A stretch of DNA of 34,459 bases from Candidatus Nitromaritima sp. SCGC AAA288-L16 (GCA_000372225.1 AQTY01000021.1:1-34459), one strand, 5' to 3'; positions 8,335 to 16,490 are shown, counted from the stretch's first letter. Program-made: numbers and translations. Notes: a model not told the origin generated them from the sequence alone.

Positions 8335-9357
8335 ATGAAGCGACAAATCAAACCTAACCTTTTACCTCTACTTGGAGGTTTAGTTTTATTGGCCTGGATA
8401 ATATCAGGTTTTTTTTATTACCAGATATCACACCCCGCAGGAAAAAGCACACAGGCTATAGTCATAAGCATTCCACCGGGTGCCACTTTAAAACAAATCT
8501 CTAGCGAACTTGAAAGCCACAACCTTATCAGGAGTTCCAGCGCATTTCGCTTGCTTGCTAATATCCGGAAAAAACAGGCCCATATACAAGTAGGTGAATA
8601 TGAGCTAAATCAATCCATGCTTCCCATGGATATACTCAAGACCATCACCAGTGGTAAAACTGTCCTATATCCAGTCACCATTCCTGAAGGCTATCGTATT
8701 ACAGAAATTGCGGAATTACTTGCCGAGAAAATTTCAATAAACAAAGAAGTGTTCATTAAAGAAACTAGGAACAAGGATCTGATTAAAACGTTGAACATAA
8801 CTTCTGACTCTTTAGAAGGTTACCTCTTTCCCGAGACTTACCACTTCAGCAAACATACCCCTGAGCAAAAGATTATTCAGGCCATGCTAAACACATTTAA
8901 ACAGCGGATAACAAACCGGAATATACTCGATCAAATCCAAAAATCAGATATGTCTTTGCACGAAGTTATCACCCTAGCCTCCTTGATTGAAAAGGAAACT
9001 GGAATGAATGATGAACGAAAGCATATCTCCTCGGTATTTCACAACCGCCTTCACAGGAACATGCGCCTGCAAACAGACCCTACCGTCATTTATGCAATCG
9101 AAGAATTTGATGGGAATATACGGAAAAAGGACCTTAACATAGATTCGCCCTACAACACATATCGCTATAAAGGGCTTCCGCCCGGACCCATTGCCAACCC
9201 TGGGATAAAATCGATAGTTGCCGCATTAAATCCAATCAGTTCAAACCATCTTTATTTTGTTTCTAGAAAGAATGGGAGTCATCATTTTTCTTCCAATCTC
9301 AAGGAACATAATCGCGCTGTACAAAAATACCAATTGAAAAAAGTTACACGGCGTTAG
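8335..9357 (+). CDS. mltG: endolytic murein transglycosylase MltG (YceG-like)
   Basis: 340 residues. One N-terminal membrane anchor (about residues 10-28) is followed by a LysM-like region (VISIPPGATLKQISSEL) and the YceG catalytic domain. The catalytic glutamate sits in LASLIEKETG (Glu219, matching Glu218 of E. coli MltG). Other conserved blocks are LEGYLFPETY, LQTDPTVIYAI, YNTYRYKGLPPGPI and NPGIKSI. The enzyme cuts nascent glycan strands in the periplasm and may set strand length. The gene lies 54 bases after hisC on the same strand. Confidence 0.95.
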   Translation: MKRQIKPNLLPLLGGLVLLAWIISGFFYYQISHPAGKSTQAIVISIPPGATLKQISSELESHNLIRSSSAFRLLANIRKKQAHIQVGEYELNQSMLPMDILKTITSGKTVLYPVTIPEGYRITEIAELLAEKISINKEVFIKETRNKDLIKTLNITSDSLEGYLFPETYHFSKHTPEQKIIQAMLNTFKQRITNRNILDQIQKSDMSLHEVITLASLIEKETGMNDERKHISSVFHNRLHRNMRLQTDPTVIYAIEEFDGNIRKKDLNIDSPYNTYRYKGLPPGPIANPGIKSIVAALNPISSNHLYFVSRKNGSHHFSSNLKEHNRAVQKYQLKKVTRR

Positions 9358-9374
9358 CAAAAACCAACTTACAG

Positions 9375-9401
9375 TTGACAGAGGAACTACTATAACATAA
9401 T
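9375..9401 (+). promoter_or_regulatory. sigma70-type promoter upstream of candidate ncRNA
   Basis: A perfect -35 box TTGACA (9375-9380) and a -10-like CATAAT (9396-9401) are separated by 15 bases. The expected transcription start (about 9405-9409) coincides with the first paired bases of the rod-like structure described next. The spacer is shorter than the 17-base optimum. Confidence 0.45.
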
Positions 9402-9403
9402 GA

Positions 9404-9518
9404 AAAGCGGCAACCCCTATCGGGATGTAAAGTAACCATAATGACAACCCAACGTTATTAATGGGGACACATAACCAAATAATGCTTTGCAATATTCCGA
9501 ATAAGCCAAAGCCGCTTC
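9404..9518 (+). ncRNA. candidate rod-shaped non-coding RNA (6S-like shape, unproven)
   Basis: The 5' and 3' ends pair perfectly: AAGCGGC (9405-9411) with GCCGCTT (9511-9517). After an internal loop, 9418-9426 pairs with 9494-9503 (one bulge), then 9427-9432 with 9485-9490. A lopsided bubble of 3 versus 20 bases follows. The apical stem is 9436-9445 with 9454-9464 (one bulge) around an 8-base loop. There is no credible ORF. A TTGACA promoter sits immediately upstream. The shape resembles 6S RNA, but at ~115 bases it is short for 6S and I see no clear intrinsic terminator. A long mRNA leader for the gene at 9613 is the alternative. Confidence 0.4.
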
Positions 9519-9612
9519 CTCGCTAACAATTCACACAAACAGATTAAAACTTTAAAGTCTTTCATACAGATCTTAGAATCAACTACTTATCGAAGAAAAT
9601 AGAAAGGTGCCC

Positions 9613-10053
9613 ATGAAAAGAAAACTCTGTTGGCCTGCGACGATTTTTCTGTTTTGTTTGTTATATTTTATTCCTTCTAAAGTGGGGGCCAACACTGGAG
9701 CTGACCTTTTAAGCAAGTGTACTAGTTTAACAAATCAAAAGCCTAAAAAATCGTGGAACAAATTTAGAGCAGGTAAAGACAAGTTCAAAGCCAGCAGAAG
9801 AAGAAATCCCCTTAAGAACATTAAAAAAACTGACGAGTTTAGCAGAGGCTACTGTTTAGGCTATATCACTGCCAGCGCTAACGCGCTCAGTGTATTTTTT
9901 CCAGATAGGTTTTGCCCACCAAAAAAAATGACCAAGGGGGAATTATCCGCAACAGTAATTGAATATATAAGCGAAAATCATTTAAACTTATTGAAACTTA
10001 AAGCAAATCAGCTCGTCTCAAGAGCTTTGTTAAACAAGTTTGCCTGCCGCTAA
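9613..10053 (+). CDS. exported Rap1a/Tai-like domain protein
   Basis: 146 residues. The N terminus has a Lys/Arg-rich start, a hydrophobic core (ATIFLFCLLYFI) and a likely cleavage near GAN. The mature part shows the Rap1a-family pattern: YCLGYITASANAL, then FCPPKKMTKGELSATVIEYI, and a C-terminal SRALLNKFAC, with cysteines spaced for disulfides. Rap1a proteins are periplasmic type VI secretion immunity proteins in Serratia, but the domain is common in exported proteins without T6SS. No toxin gene is adjacent. I chose ATG 9613 because AGAAAGG sits five bases upstream; a GTG at 9607 is the alternative. Confidence 0.7.
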   Translation: MKRKLCWPATIFLFCLLYFIPSKVGANTGADLLSKCTSLTNQKPKKSWNKFRAGKDKFKASRRRNPLKNIKKTDEFSRGYCLGYITASANALSVFFPDRFCPPKKMTKGELSATVIEYISENHLNLLKLKANQLVSRALLNKFACR

Positions 10054-10248
10054 TAAAGAAAATAATAATCCAAACCTTGCCACTTAAGCTAATAAACTTA
10101 AAGAACTAAGGCTTAGATCTTTCCCTCGCTGGATATTCTCTAAAGAATGAATTTCGTTAGTTTTTGCGCTATTATATAGGTACGCAACCTGGTTGATACC
10201 AAAACCATAATCTGTCGGCCAGAAAAACCTTTTTTAGTAGGAGGCTCC

Positions 10249-10797
10249 ATGGCTCAAACAAAATATGAAGATCAAAAAGCCGATCATATGTCATGGATAC
10301 AATGGATCAATATAAATTTGGATAACGCAAAAGAGTTTTACGAAGAAGTAAAAATAAATTTACGAGAAATCACAAGCCAAATTATCTCTAAAGTAAGCAA
10401 AGAACTACGATTTTTTATATCAAAGCTTACCACTGTAGATTTTTTTTGTGGGAGTATAACCCTTGGGATCATGGTCTTTGCCTCACTATTTTTGGCTTTT
10501 GGATTGGGACTTGTAGGGTATCAGGTATTTCTCTGGATAAAAGATGGCGTGTGGTCCGAGTTTGCCACAATAGAAGTATTCAACTTTCTTTTTGAGAACA
10601 CACTTTTAGCCCAGTGGTTAGATAACCCCGAATCGTGGCTTGGACTCCAAAAAATAATAGAATGGCTCCTCTATAATATCCCGGTCTCAGTTGCCCTGAT
10701 CGTGCCCTCAATCATGGTTCTTGTTGGGATGATGTGCGTGACTGTCGTGGCTCTTACTTTGAGGTTTTATCAATTTAAGTCCAAAGAAAACATTTAA
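10249..10797 (+). CDS. two-TM membrane protein of unknown function
   Basis: 182 residues. A soluble, helix-prone N-terminal ~60 residues precedes two hydrophobic segments, around SITLGIMVFASLFLAFGLGL and around SVALIVPSIMVLVGMMCVTV. An excellent AGGAGG ribosome-binding site (10239-10244) lies four bases before the ATG, so the gene is real. I recognise no domain. A small hairpin (10179-10200, GGTA/TACC and CAAC/GTTG) lies in its leader. It converges with the TlpA-like gene. Confidence 0.65.
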   Translation: MAQTKYEDQKADHMSWIQWININLDNAKEFYEEVKINLREITSQIISKVSKELRFFISKLTTVDFFCGSITLGIMVFASLFLAFGLGLVGYQVFLWIKDGVWSEFATIEVFNFLFENTLLAQWLDNPESWLGLQKIIEWLLYNIPVSVALIVPSIMVLVGMMCVTVVALTLRFYQFKSKENI

Positions 10798-10849
10798 CCG
10801 AATTCAAATTTTTCTTTTAATTAAAAAGTGATTTTAAGCGAGTATTTTT

Positions 10850-11338
10850 TTATAAAAACTTTTTAAGAAACTTAACCAGCTGATCTGCTCCCACCCAGGG
10901 TACCCGGGCCTGAATGACTCCCTCGGAGTCAATAACCAGGACTGTTGGCATATCCCTTTGGGAGTAATTCTTATGCACGGATTGATCTGGGTCCAGAAGA
11001 TAAGAAAATTTTAAATTTTCTGGAAACCCATTAAGGTAGTCCATGACCGAAGCTTTTGAATCTCCGTTGGTATTTATTCCCAAAATAGTTAATTTTTCAG
11101 AAGAAAGCTGTTTCTTAACCTTGTTAAACTCTAAGGCTTGCTTCATACACGGCACGCAAATATGAAACATGCCTACCAAGACAACCTTTCCTTTTAAATC
11201 AGACAAAGTTATCTTTTTACCATCTACTGAAGTCAATGAAAAATTTGGTGCCGGATCACCTGCAAGAGGAACCTTCGCATAAGAATTTTGAGTTAAAAAT
11301 AATATCGACAAAAATGCTAAAACCAAATTTTTATACAT
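10850..11338 (-). CDS. TlpA-like periplasmic thiol-disulfide redoxin
   Basis: 162 residues. A signal peptide (about residues 1-21, ending NSYA) precedes an AhpC/TSA-TlpA thioredoxin fold: GDPAPNFSLTSVDGKKITL, LKGKVVLVGMFHICVPC, and the cis-Pro region RDMPTVLVI. The redox pair is Cys61-Val-Pro-Cys64. Such proteins keep cytochrome c cysteines or copper-site thiols reduced in the periplasm. The ATG follows AAGGAGT. The gene is divergent from the cupredoxin operon starting at 11612, which makes a role in maturing those copper or heme proteins plausible but unproven. Confidence 0.85.
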   Translation of the reverse strand: MYKNLVLAFLSILFLTQNSYAKVPLAGDPAPNFSLTSVDGKKITLSDLKGKVVLVGMFHICVPCMKQALEFNKVKKQLSSEKLTILGINTNGDSKASVMDYLNGFPENLKFSYLLDPDQSVHKNYSQRDMPTVLVIDSEGVIQARVPWVGADQLVKFLKKFL

Positions 11339-11550
11339 TTCTGGACTCCTTGTTGATACAAAGCGGAATAAAAAAAGTTAAAAGATATATCACTTGAAGT
11401 ATTGAGACTGTTTAGATCATTTTAAACGGGCTGAAATTAATATGAAAGCACAATCGAAATACGCTTTCTTGCTGGTGCAACACAAAATACTCTTTATTAA
11501 ACCATGTATTCAAATCCTTAAAAGTCTGTTTTTAAAACGATAACTCGTCC

Positions 11551-11579
11551 TTGACTTGATCCTTTATATATATTACAAA
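11551..11579 (+). promoter_or_regulatory. sigma70-type promoter for the cupredoxin-cytochrome operon
   Basis: TTGACT (11551-11556) and TACAAA (11574-11579) are spaced by exactly 17 bases, 32 bases before the ATG at 11612. The match is 5/6 and 4/6 to consensus. The spacer is AT-rich (TATATATAT). Confidence 0.45.
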
Positions 11580-11611
11580 TGGACAAAAAAATCCTTTGAG
11601 AGTTGTATATT

Positions 11612-12298
11612 ATGCATCTGGTGTCATACTTATTACTTGCTGTAATTTTGTCCCCTGAGCTAGCTATTTCTGGTTCCTTAAACGGTACCGCTATATTTTC
11701 AGGTAAAATTGAACAGTTAAAACCCTATAAAACAGGGAAGTATAAGAAGGCTTGTGGTACGGATATCCCAAATGAATCCATGTTAATTAATAATAAAGGC
11801 GTTGGGAATGTAGTTATCTCACTCCATGGAAAAAAATTGAAAAAGCGAGGCGGTGAGTACAAGTTGGATCAGAAGAAATGCAGATACGAACCCCATGTAA
11901 TTGCCGTGCCCCTAGACTCAGAGCTAAAAATACACACAAGTGATCCGATCAACCACAATATTCATACCTATTCTTTTGAAAACGATCCAATTAACATCAT
12001 GTTTCTTCCGGGTCAGGACGCATACTCTCAAGAAATGGAGGAAGCTGAAATCATCAAGGTGGAGTGTGATCTACACGACTGGATGAGAGCTTGGATCGTT
12101 GTTACACCTAATGCATATTCAACCGTTTCGGGTACTGACGGATCTTTTGAGATCCCTGATGTCCCGCCAGGGAAATATGAGTTAACTGCATGGCATGAAA
12201 CGCTTGGAAGTCTGACCAAAAATATCACTGTTGGAAATGATGGACTCAATGTCAATTTCGACTTTTTGGAAGTGCCTCAGCAAGAAGCAAAGCGATAA
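11612..12298 (+). CDS. exported cupredoxin-like protein with C-terminal CNA-B/carboxypeptidase-regulatory-like domain (paralogue A)
   Basis: 228 residues with a signal peptide (MHLVSYLLLAVILSPELAIS). The middle is a plastocyanin-like fold. Likely type 1 copper ligands are His115 (in NHNIH) and Cys152, His155 and Met158 (CDLHDWM). Two further cysteines upstream (KKACGTD and QKKCRYEP) may form a disulfide. The C-terminal ~60 residues (GTDGSFEIPDVPPGKYELTA) match carboxypeptidase-regulatory/CNA-B beta-sandwiches. ATG 11612 has GAGAG upstream; a TTG at 11603 is possible. It is the first gene of an apparent three-gene operon with paralogue B and a triheme cytochrome. Electron transfer in the periplasm is the likely role; partners are inferred. 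Confidence 0.8.
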   Translation: MHLVSYLLLAVILSPELAISGSLNGTAIFSGKIEQLKPYKTGKYKKACGTDIPNESMLINNKGVGNVVISLHGKKLKKRGGEYKLDQKKCRYEPHVIAVPLDSELKIHTSDPINHNIHTYSFENDPINIMFLPGQDAYSQEMEEAEIIKVECDLHDWMRAWIVVTPNAYSTVSGTDGSFEIPDVPPGKYELTAWHETLGSLTKNITVGNDGLNVNFDFLEVPQQEAKR

Positions 12299-12340
12299 AT
12301 TAAATACCGTTATACCTCACATCAGGGAGACAGCACCGTC

Positions 12341-13192
12341 ATGAACCTTAGATCTATCATTTTCATCACAACATTATTATCATTCACCTCCCTAAGTGCA
12401 GAGAGCAATGCGTATCAGGAAATGGAAGTTACGAATGGTGGTTCTATCCAAGGCAAAGCCACAATGTTTGGGGAAATGCCCTATCCACGGGTTTACCACC
12501 TCATTCTTTTCCCAAATATTGATATGTGCGCCGAAGTCGATACCGATGACGAAATGAACCGCGTTCTTGATGATTTTAAAATTTCTGCGGACGGAGGCTT
12601 AAAAGACGTTGTTATTGCATTGGAACATGTTGAGGCAGGAAAACCCTTCAATAAAAAACCAATTTTAATTGACTCTGAAGATTGTAAATTCACCCCAGAT
12701 GTTAATGTAGTTCGTCAGGGTGAAGCATTCAAGGTCAATAATTTAGATGCTGTAATGCATAACAGTCAAGTCTATCAGGCTGAACGAGGAAAAATCATTC
12801 AAAACCTTCCTGTCCCGCCTGAAGAAGTGACCGATGGAAAAGTAACCTTTCAGAAAAAATTCAAGATATTTCAAATGATCTGCGGCATGCATGAATTCAT
12901 GCAGACCTGGGGATATCGTATTCAAAACCCCTACTACTTCATCACAAAACTCGGAGGAGAATTTAAAATAGATAACATCCCTCCAGGAGACTACAATTTG
13001 CATGCTTGGCATTATTTGATGAAACCTCAAAATCAAAGAATCCATGTCGCGAAAAATGGAACGATTGATGTCAATTTTAAATTTAATGCAGGGAAAGTAG
13101 TCCGCCCTTTATACGAAACCATCAAATCTGGACGTATCAAAAAAGATGCCGTATATCCTGGTTCCGCAAAAGGTAGAGAACTCGGAAAATAA
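12341..13192 (+). CDS. exported cupredoxin-like protein with C-terminal CNA-B-like domain (paralogue B)
   Basis: 283 residues with a signal peptide (MNLRSIIFITTLLSFTSLSA). It has the same plan as paralogues A and C: a cysteine pair (DMCAE, EDCKFTP) around GGLKDVVIALE, a copper-type His140 (MHN), Cys181-x2-His184-x2-Met187 (CGMHEFM), then GGEFKIDNIPPGDYNLHAWH. The ligand spacing is identical in all three paralogues. It has an extra C-terminal basic tail. The gene lies 42 bases after A, with CAGGGAGA upstream, and 7 bases before the cytochrome gene. Confidence 0.8.
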   Translation: MNLRSIIFITTLLSFTSLSAESNAYQEMEVTNGGSIQGKATMFGEMPYPRVYHLILFPNIDMCAEVDTDDEMNRVLDDFKISADGGLKDVVIALEHVEAGKPFNKKPILIDSEDCKFTPDVNVVRQGEAFKVNNLDAVMHNSQVYQAERGKIIQNLPVPPEEVTDGKVTFQKKFKIFQMICGMHEFMQTWGYRIQNPYYFITKLGGEFKIDNIPPGDYNLHAWHYLMKPQNQRIHVAKNGTIDVNFKFNAGKVVRPLYETIKSGRIKKDAVYPGSAKGRELGK

Positions 13193-13199
13193 TATTTAT

Positions 13200-15119
13200 A
13201 TGGCATCAAAAACTATTAGAGCGAAAACATATGCATTTATTATCGCTGTTAGTCTTAATCTTTTAAGTCATACCCCCGATACTTTTGCTTTTAATAGCCC
13301 AAGTGAATCAGATATGCCCCTGGGCATAGAGGTCAATGGCCAAAGTACCTCGCTCCAAAACTTGACATCTCCCATCACCGAATCCAATCAAATATTAGTT
13401 GAAGGATCAAAAATATATATTCAAAATTGTGTTCTTTGTCATGGGGACTTACTCGACGGTAAGGGTTTATATAGTGAAAGCTTTTCCCCTCCACCGACAA
13501 ACTTCTTGCTTCCACAATCCATTTTAAGCAAACCTAAATCGTATGCTTATTGGCGCATAATGAAAGGGGGGCTCGGACTACCAAAAAAATATAAGCCTTG
13601 GAATTCAGCAATGCCTTCATGGGAGGGTGTGCTAACAGAGGAACAAGCCTGGAAAGTTATTCACTTTATCTACGAGAAATCCAAAGAACTCTCCTCACCA
13701 ACAACTCAAGATGTTTCGGAACCATCTCTAGAAAACGGGGAAAAGGTCTATTCTGAAAACTGTTCTGTCTGTCATGGGGAAAAAGGCGCTGGTGATGGAC
13801 CTGGCGCAAAAGTATCTAGCCCTTTTCCAAGAAATTTCATCAAAGGACATATCAAACTCCGTTCAACACCTTTCGGCAAGATCCCAACAGATAAAGATCT
13901 GTTTGACGCAATCACAAACGGGTCAAAAGGGACAACCATGCCATCATGGGAACACCTCGCCGAGAACGACCGACACAGTTTAGTTCTCTACCTAAAAACT
14001 CTATCGAAAAAATTTGAAAAGTTTATCAAAAAAGGAAAGACACATAAGATTGTAGTAATAACCGATCCTCCAAAATTCACACTTGCCAGTCTAGAACGGG
14101 GAAAAGACTTGTTTATACAAAACTGTTCGGCCTGTCACGGAGTAAGGGGACGAAGTGATGGGGCATCCACCAAAAAGATTGTCAATATAGCCACCGATGC
14201 CATTTGGCCTCGTAACCTAAGCAAACCCTGGAAGTTTCGTCGTGGTGATAAACGTAAACAAATCTTCCAAACGCTACGTACCGGACTATCACTCACTGCT
14301 ATGCCAAGGTTTTCCCCGAGAATTTTCAACGACGAACAAATCTGGGACCTGGTTCACTACGTACAAACTTTATCTCCATCACAAAAACCAAAAACTCCAG
14401 AAATTTTCAATGTTCTAAAAGTTGATGGACCGTTACCGGACGACCCAGATGATCCAGCCTGGAAGACGGTCGATTCCAATTTTTATTTATTGGCCGGGCA
14501 AATTATCCAATCAGAAAAAGTAACTTATCCTATCATCGACAATGTTGTTGTCAAAGCAATGCATAATGGAAAAGATATCGCATTTTATCTTCACTGGGAC
14601 GACCCTACAGTTGATCCCATTTTAAAAAAATCAACTACTGTGGAAGAATCACCCGCTCCACCTTTACCAGTACATCTTCAAACAGACCAACCTGAAGAAC
14701 AACCAACAGAAGAGCTAAAACCACAGGAATTTCCTGATTCTATTGCTATCCAATTTCCTGCCACCATTAATGATGGTAATGAGAAGCCCTATTTTTTGAA
14801 TGGTGACTCGGAACACCCTGTCAACCTGTGGAAATGGAGTTCTCACCCGATGAAGGCTTTAGAAATGACTACTAAAGGCATCATGAAAATAAACGTACAG
14901 AAGGATAGCAGTCAAAACCTCACCTCAAAAGCCAGCTTCAAATATGGACGATACTTTCTAGTGATGAAACGTCCACTCACCACATCAGACGCTGATATCG
15001 ATATCCAGTTTCGACCAGGGCAGACCATCCCTATAGCCTTTAACATATGGAACGGTTCAGCAGGAGAAACAGGAAGTAAAAAAGTAATTTCCAACTGGTT
15101 CGATATGATATTAGAATAA
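13200..15119 (+). CDS. triheme cytochrome c with C-terminal ethylbenzene-dehydrogenase-type (NxrC-like) heme domain
   Basis: 639 residues with a signal peptide (to about TFA). Three c-type heme motifs follow: Cys77-Cys80-His81 (CVLCH), Cys188-Cys191-His192 (CSVCH) and Cys309-Cys312-His313 (CSACH), each in a cytochrome c module. From about residue 400 the sequence follows the ethylbenzene dehydrogenase/NxrC gamma-subunit pattern: LKVDGPLPDDPDDPAW, IAFYLHWDDP, DSIAIQFPA, PYFLNGDSEHPVNLWKW. That domain binds heme b in type II DMSO-reductase-family enzymes. No molybdopterin or iron-sulfur subunit is nearby, so it is an orphan. The open frame begins inside paralogue B; ATG 13200 gives a clean signal peptide. 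It ends 9 bases from a convergent gene. Confidence 0.85.
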   Translation: MASKTIRAKTYAFIIAVSLNLLSHTPDTFAFNSPSESDMPLGIEVNGQSTSLQNLTSPITESNQILVEGSKIYIQNCVLCHGDLLDGKGLYSESFSPPPTNFLLPQSILSKPKSYAYWRIMKGGLGLPKKYKPWNSAMPSWEGVLTEEQAWKVIHFIYEKSKELSSPTTQDVSEPSLENGEKVYSENCSVCHGEKGAGDGPGAKVSSPFPRNFIKGHIKLRSTPFGKIPTDKDLFDAITNGSKGTTMPSWEHLAENDRHSLVLYLKTLSKKFEKFIKKGKTHKIVVITDPPKFTLASLERGKDLFIQNCSACHGVRGRSDGASTKKIVNIATDAIWPRNLSKPWKFRRGDKRKQIFQTLRTGLSLTAMPRFSPRIFNDEQIWDLVHYVQTLSPSQKPKTPEIFNVLKVDGPLPDDPDDPAWKTVDSNFYLLAGQIIQSEKVTYPIIDNVVVKAMHNGKDIAFYLHWDDPTVDPILKKSTTVEESPAPPLPVHLQTDQPEEQPTEELKPQEFPDSIAIQFPATINDGNEKPYFLNGDSEHPVNLWKWSSHPMKALEMTTKGIMKINVQKDSSQNLTSKASFKYGRYFLVMKRPLTTSDADIDIQFRPGQTIPIAFNIWNGSAGETGSKKVISNWFDMILE

Positions 15120-15128
15120 AAAAGGCTT

Positions 15129-16403
15129 TTAGTTATCAGAGTTGGGGATGGCAGGCAGAGTTAATGATCCAAGGTAGGCTAGCACATCCCTGATGTCTTG
15201 AATCTCTAGTAGATCTTTAAAGTTTCCAGGCATTGTGGAGATTTTCTGAATTTTAAACTTTTTAATCTTCTCTCTGGGAATATGTAAATTTTTTCCTTCC
15301 TTATTAATTATATTGATCCCTGATTCGTCTTCATTTTTTTTGATCCCGGTGATAAGTTTCCGATTCTCAGTCAGAATCATGACCGTCTGATATCCATGTG
15401 TAATGACCGCGCTAGGATTTAGAATCGATTCAAGTAGAAATTTACTAGTTCTACTCGTACCGACAAAACTAAGATCCGGACCAATCTTACCGCCCCGCCC
15501 TTTAACAAGATGACACTTAGAGCAATTTGCAATCCCTTCCGGATCATGAAAAATCTTTTCACCTCTTTTAGGATCACCCTCGGAAGATAAATACTGTTTC
15601 CACCCTTCATGAATTTTAAATTTTTCGTCTTCCTCTTCCGGTTGAAAGGAAATCAAAAATGCAGTGATTACTCGTGCTTCTTCAGGCTTAAGACCCAAAT
15701 TGGGCATCTTTGTGTTGGGACGAAAATTCTGTGGGTTAGAAATCCAAGCGTAGAGCCACTCAGGTTTATAGTTGAATGAAGAGCGGTTCAGACTCGGACC
15801 AATTCTTCCTCCTTCATCGTTTAACTGATGACAACCAAGGCAACTTTTTTTATTCATAACCAAAGTTTTTCCAGAGTCTGTCTGTTCCTTTTTTTTACCT
15901 TTTTCAGCGAACCATTTCGAAAATGAAAGCATGTCTGGTTTCGTCAGTACAGACTTCCGTGGTCGCTCCGACTGAACATTACTGGGAACATTCACCAAAG
16001 ATTTATCGTTACCTAAGTATCGGATAAAGGAAACCAACGACCATATCTCTTTCTCAGACAGCGTATACCCGAAAGGCGGCATTAAATGGGACTTCTTTAT
16101 CTTAGCGCCCCCGACACTGATAACTCGAAACAGTTTTTCGTTGGAGCGCTTGGCTAAAAATTTTGGATTTGATAACTCGGCAGGATCTTTGTCAAGAAAT
16201 TCTGCATTGAACCCATCTCCTTCACCTCGATTACCGTGACAATGAGCGCAAAAATTTAGAAATAATAACTTTCCCTTCTCCAAAAGTTCAGGTGAAGCAT
16301 TCAGCTTTGTGGAGGGAGAACTCCCTCCACTAGCCAATACGAGAGACTCAATGTTAAACGTAAAGCAAATTATCAGTAGAAAGTATTTCAAGAAACTTCG
16401 CAT
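15129..16403 (-). CDS. exported triheme cytochrome c with TIGR02603-like C-terminal heme domain
   Basis: 424 residues with a signal peptide (MRSFLKYFLLIICFTF to about VLA). Three CxxCH sites are visible: Cys52 (CAHCH, followed by GNRGEGDG), Cys188 (CLGCH) and Cys294 (CSKCH). The last module (GRGGKIGPDL, then SILNPSAVITHGYQ and a C-terminal DVLAYL) resembles the planctomycete-type putative heme-binding domain TIGR02603. I chose ATG 16403; an in-frame GTG at 16424 would add seven residues. It is convergent with the NxrC-like cytochrome, and its long leader is structured. Together the two proteins offer six c-type hemes for periplasmic electron transfer. Confidence 0.82.
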   Translation of the reverse strand: MRSFLKYFLLIICFTFNIESLVLASGGSSPSTKLNASPELLEKGKLLFLNFCAHCHGNRGEGDGFNAEFLDKDPAELSNPKFLAKRSNEKLFRVISVGGAKIKKSHLMPPFGYTLSEKEIWSLVSFIRYLGNDKSLVNVPSNVQSERPRKSVLTKPDMLSFSKWFAEKGKKKEQTDSGKTLVMNKKSCLGCHQLNDEGGRIGPSLNRSSFNYKPEWLYAWISNPQNFRPNTKMPNLGLKPEEARVITAFLISFQPEEEDEKFKIHEGWKQYLSSEGDPKRGEKIFHDPEGIANCSKCHLVKGRGGKIGPDLSFVGTSRTSKFLLESILNPSAVITHGYQTVMILTENRKLITGIKKNEDESGINIINKEGKNLHIPREKIKKFKIQKISTMPGNFKDLLEIQDIRDVLAYLGSLTLPAIPNSDN

Positions 16404-16449
16404 AGCCTTAGAATTTTTGTACACATCTGACTAATCCCAAAGCACGAAT

Positions 16450-16473
16450 ATTATCTTAAAATCTAAAGATAAT
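16450..16473. repeat. 8-bp perfect inverted repeat
   Basis: ATTATCTT (16450-16457) and AAGATAAT (16466-16473) are perfect inverted copies with an 8-base spacer. They start 47 bases upstream of the - strand cytochrome ATG, a position suited to an operator or a leader hairpin. AT-rich sequence makes chance occurrence more likely. Confidence 0.35.
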
Positions 16474-16490
16474 CATTAACGAATTGTATT

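Noticed and set aside
9241..9492. 83-codon - strand frame over the mltG end
   Set aside because: Antisense to mltG and to the candidate rod-shaped RNA; the protein has no recognisable features.
9613..10053. T6SS immunity protein with a neighbouring effector
   Set aside because: No effector-like or T6SS gene in the window; only the fold resemblance remains.
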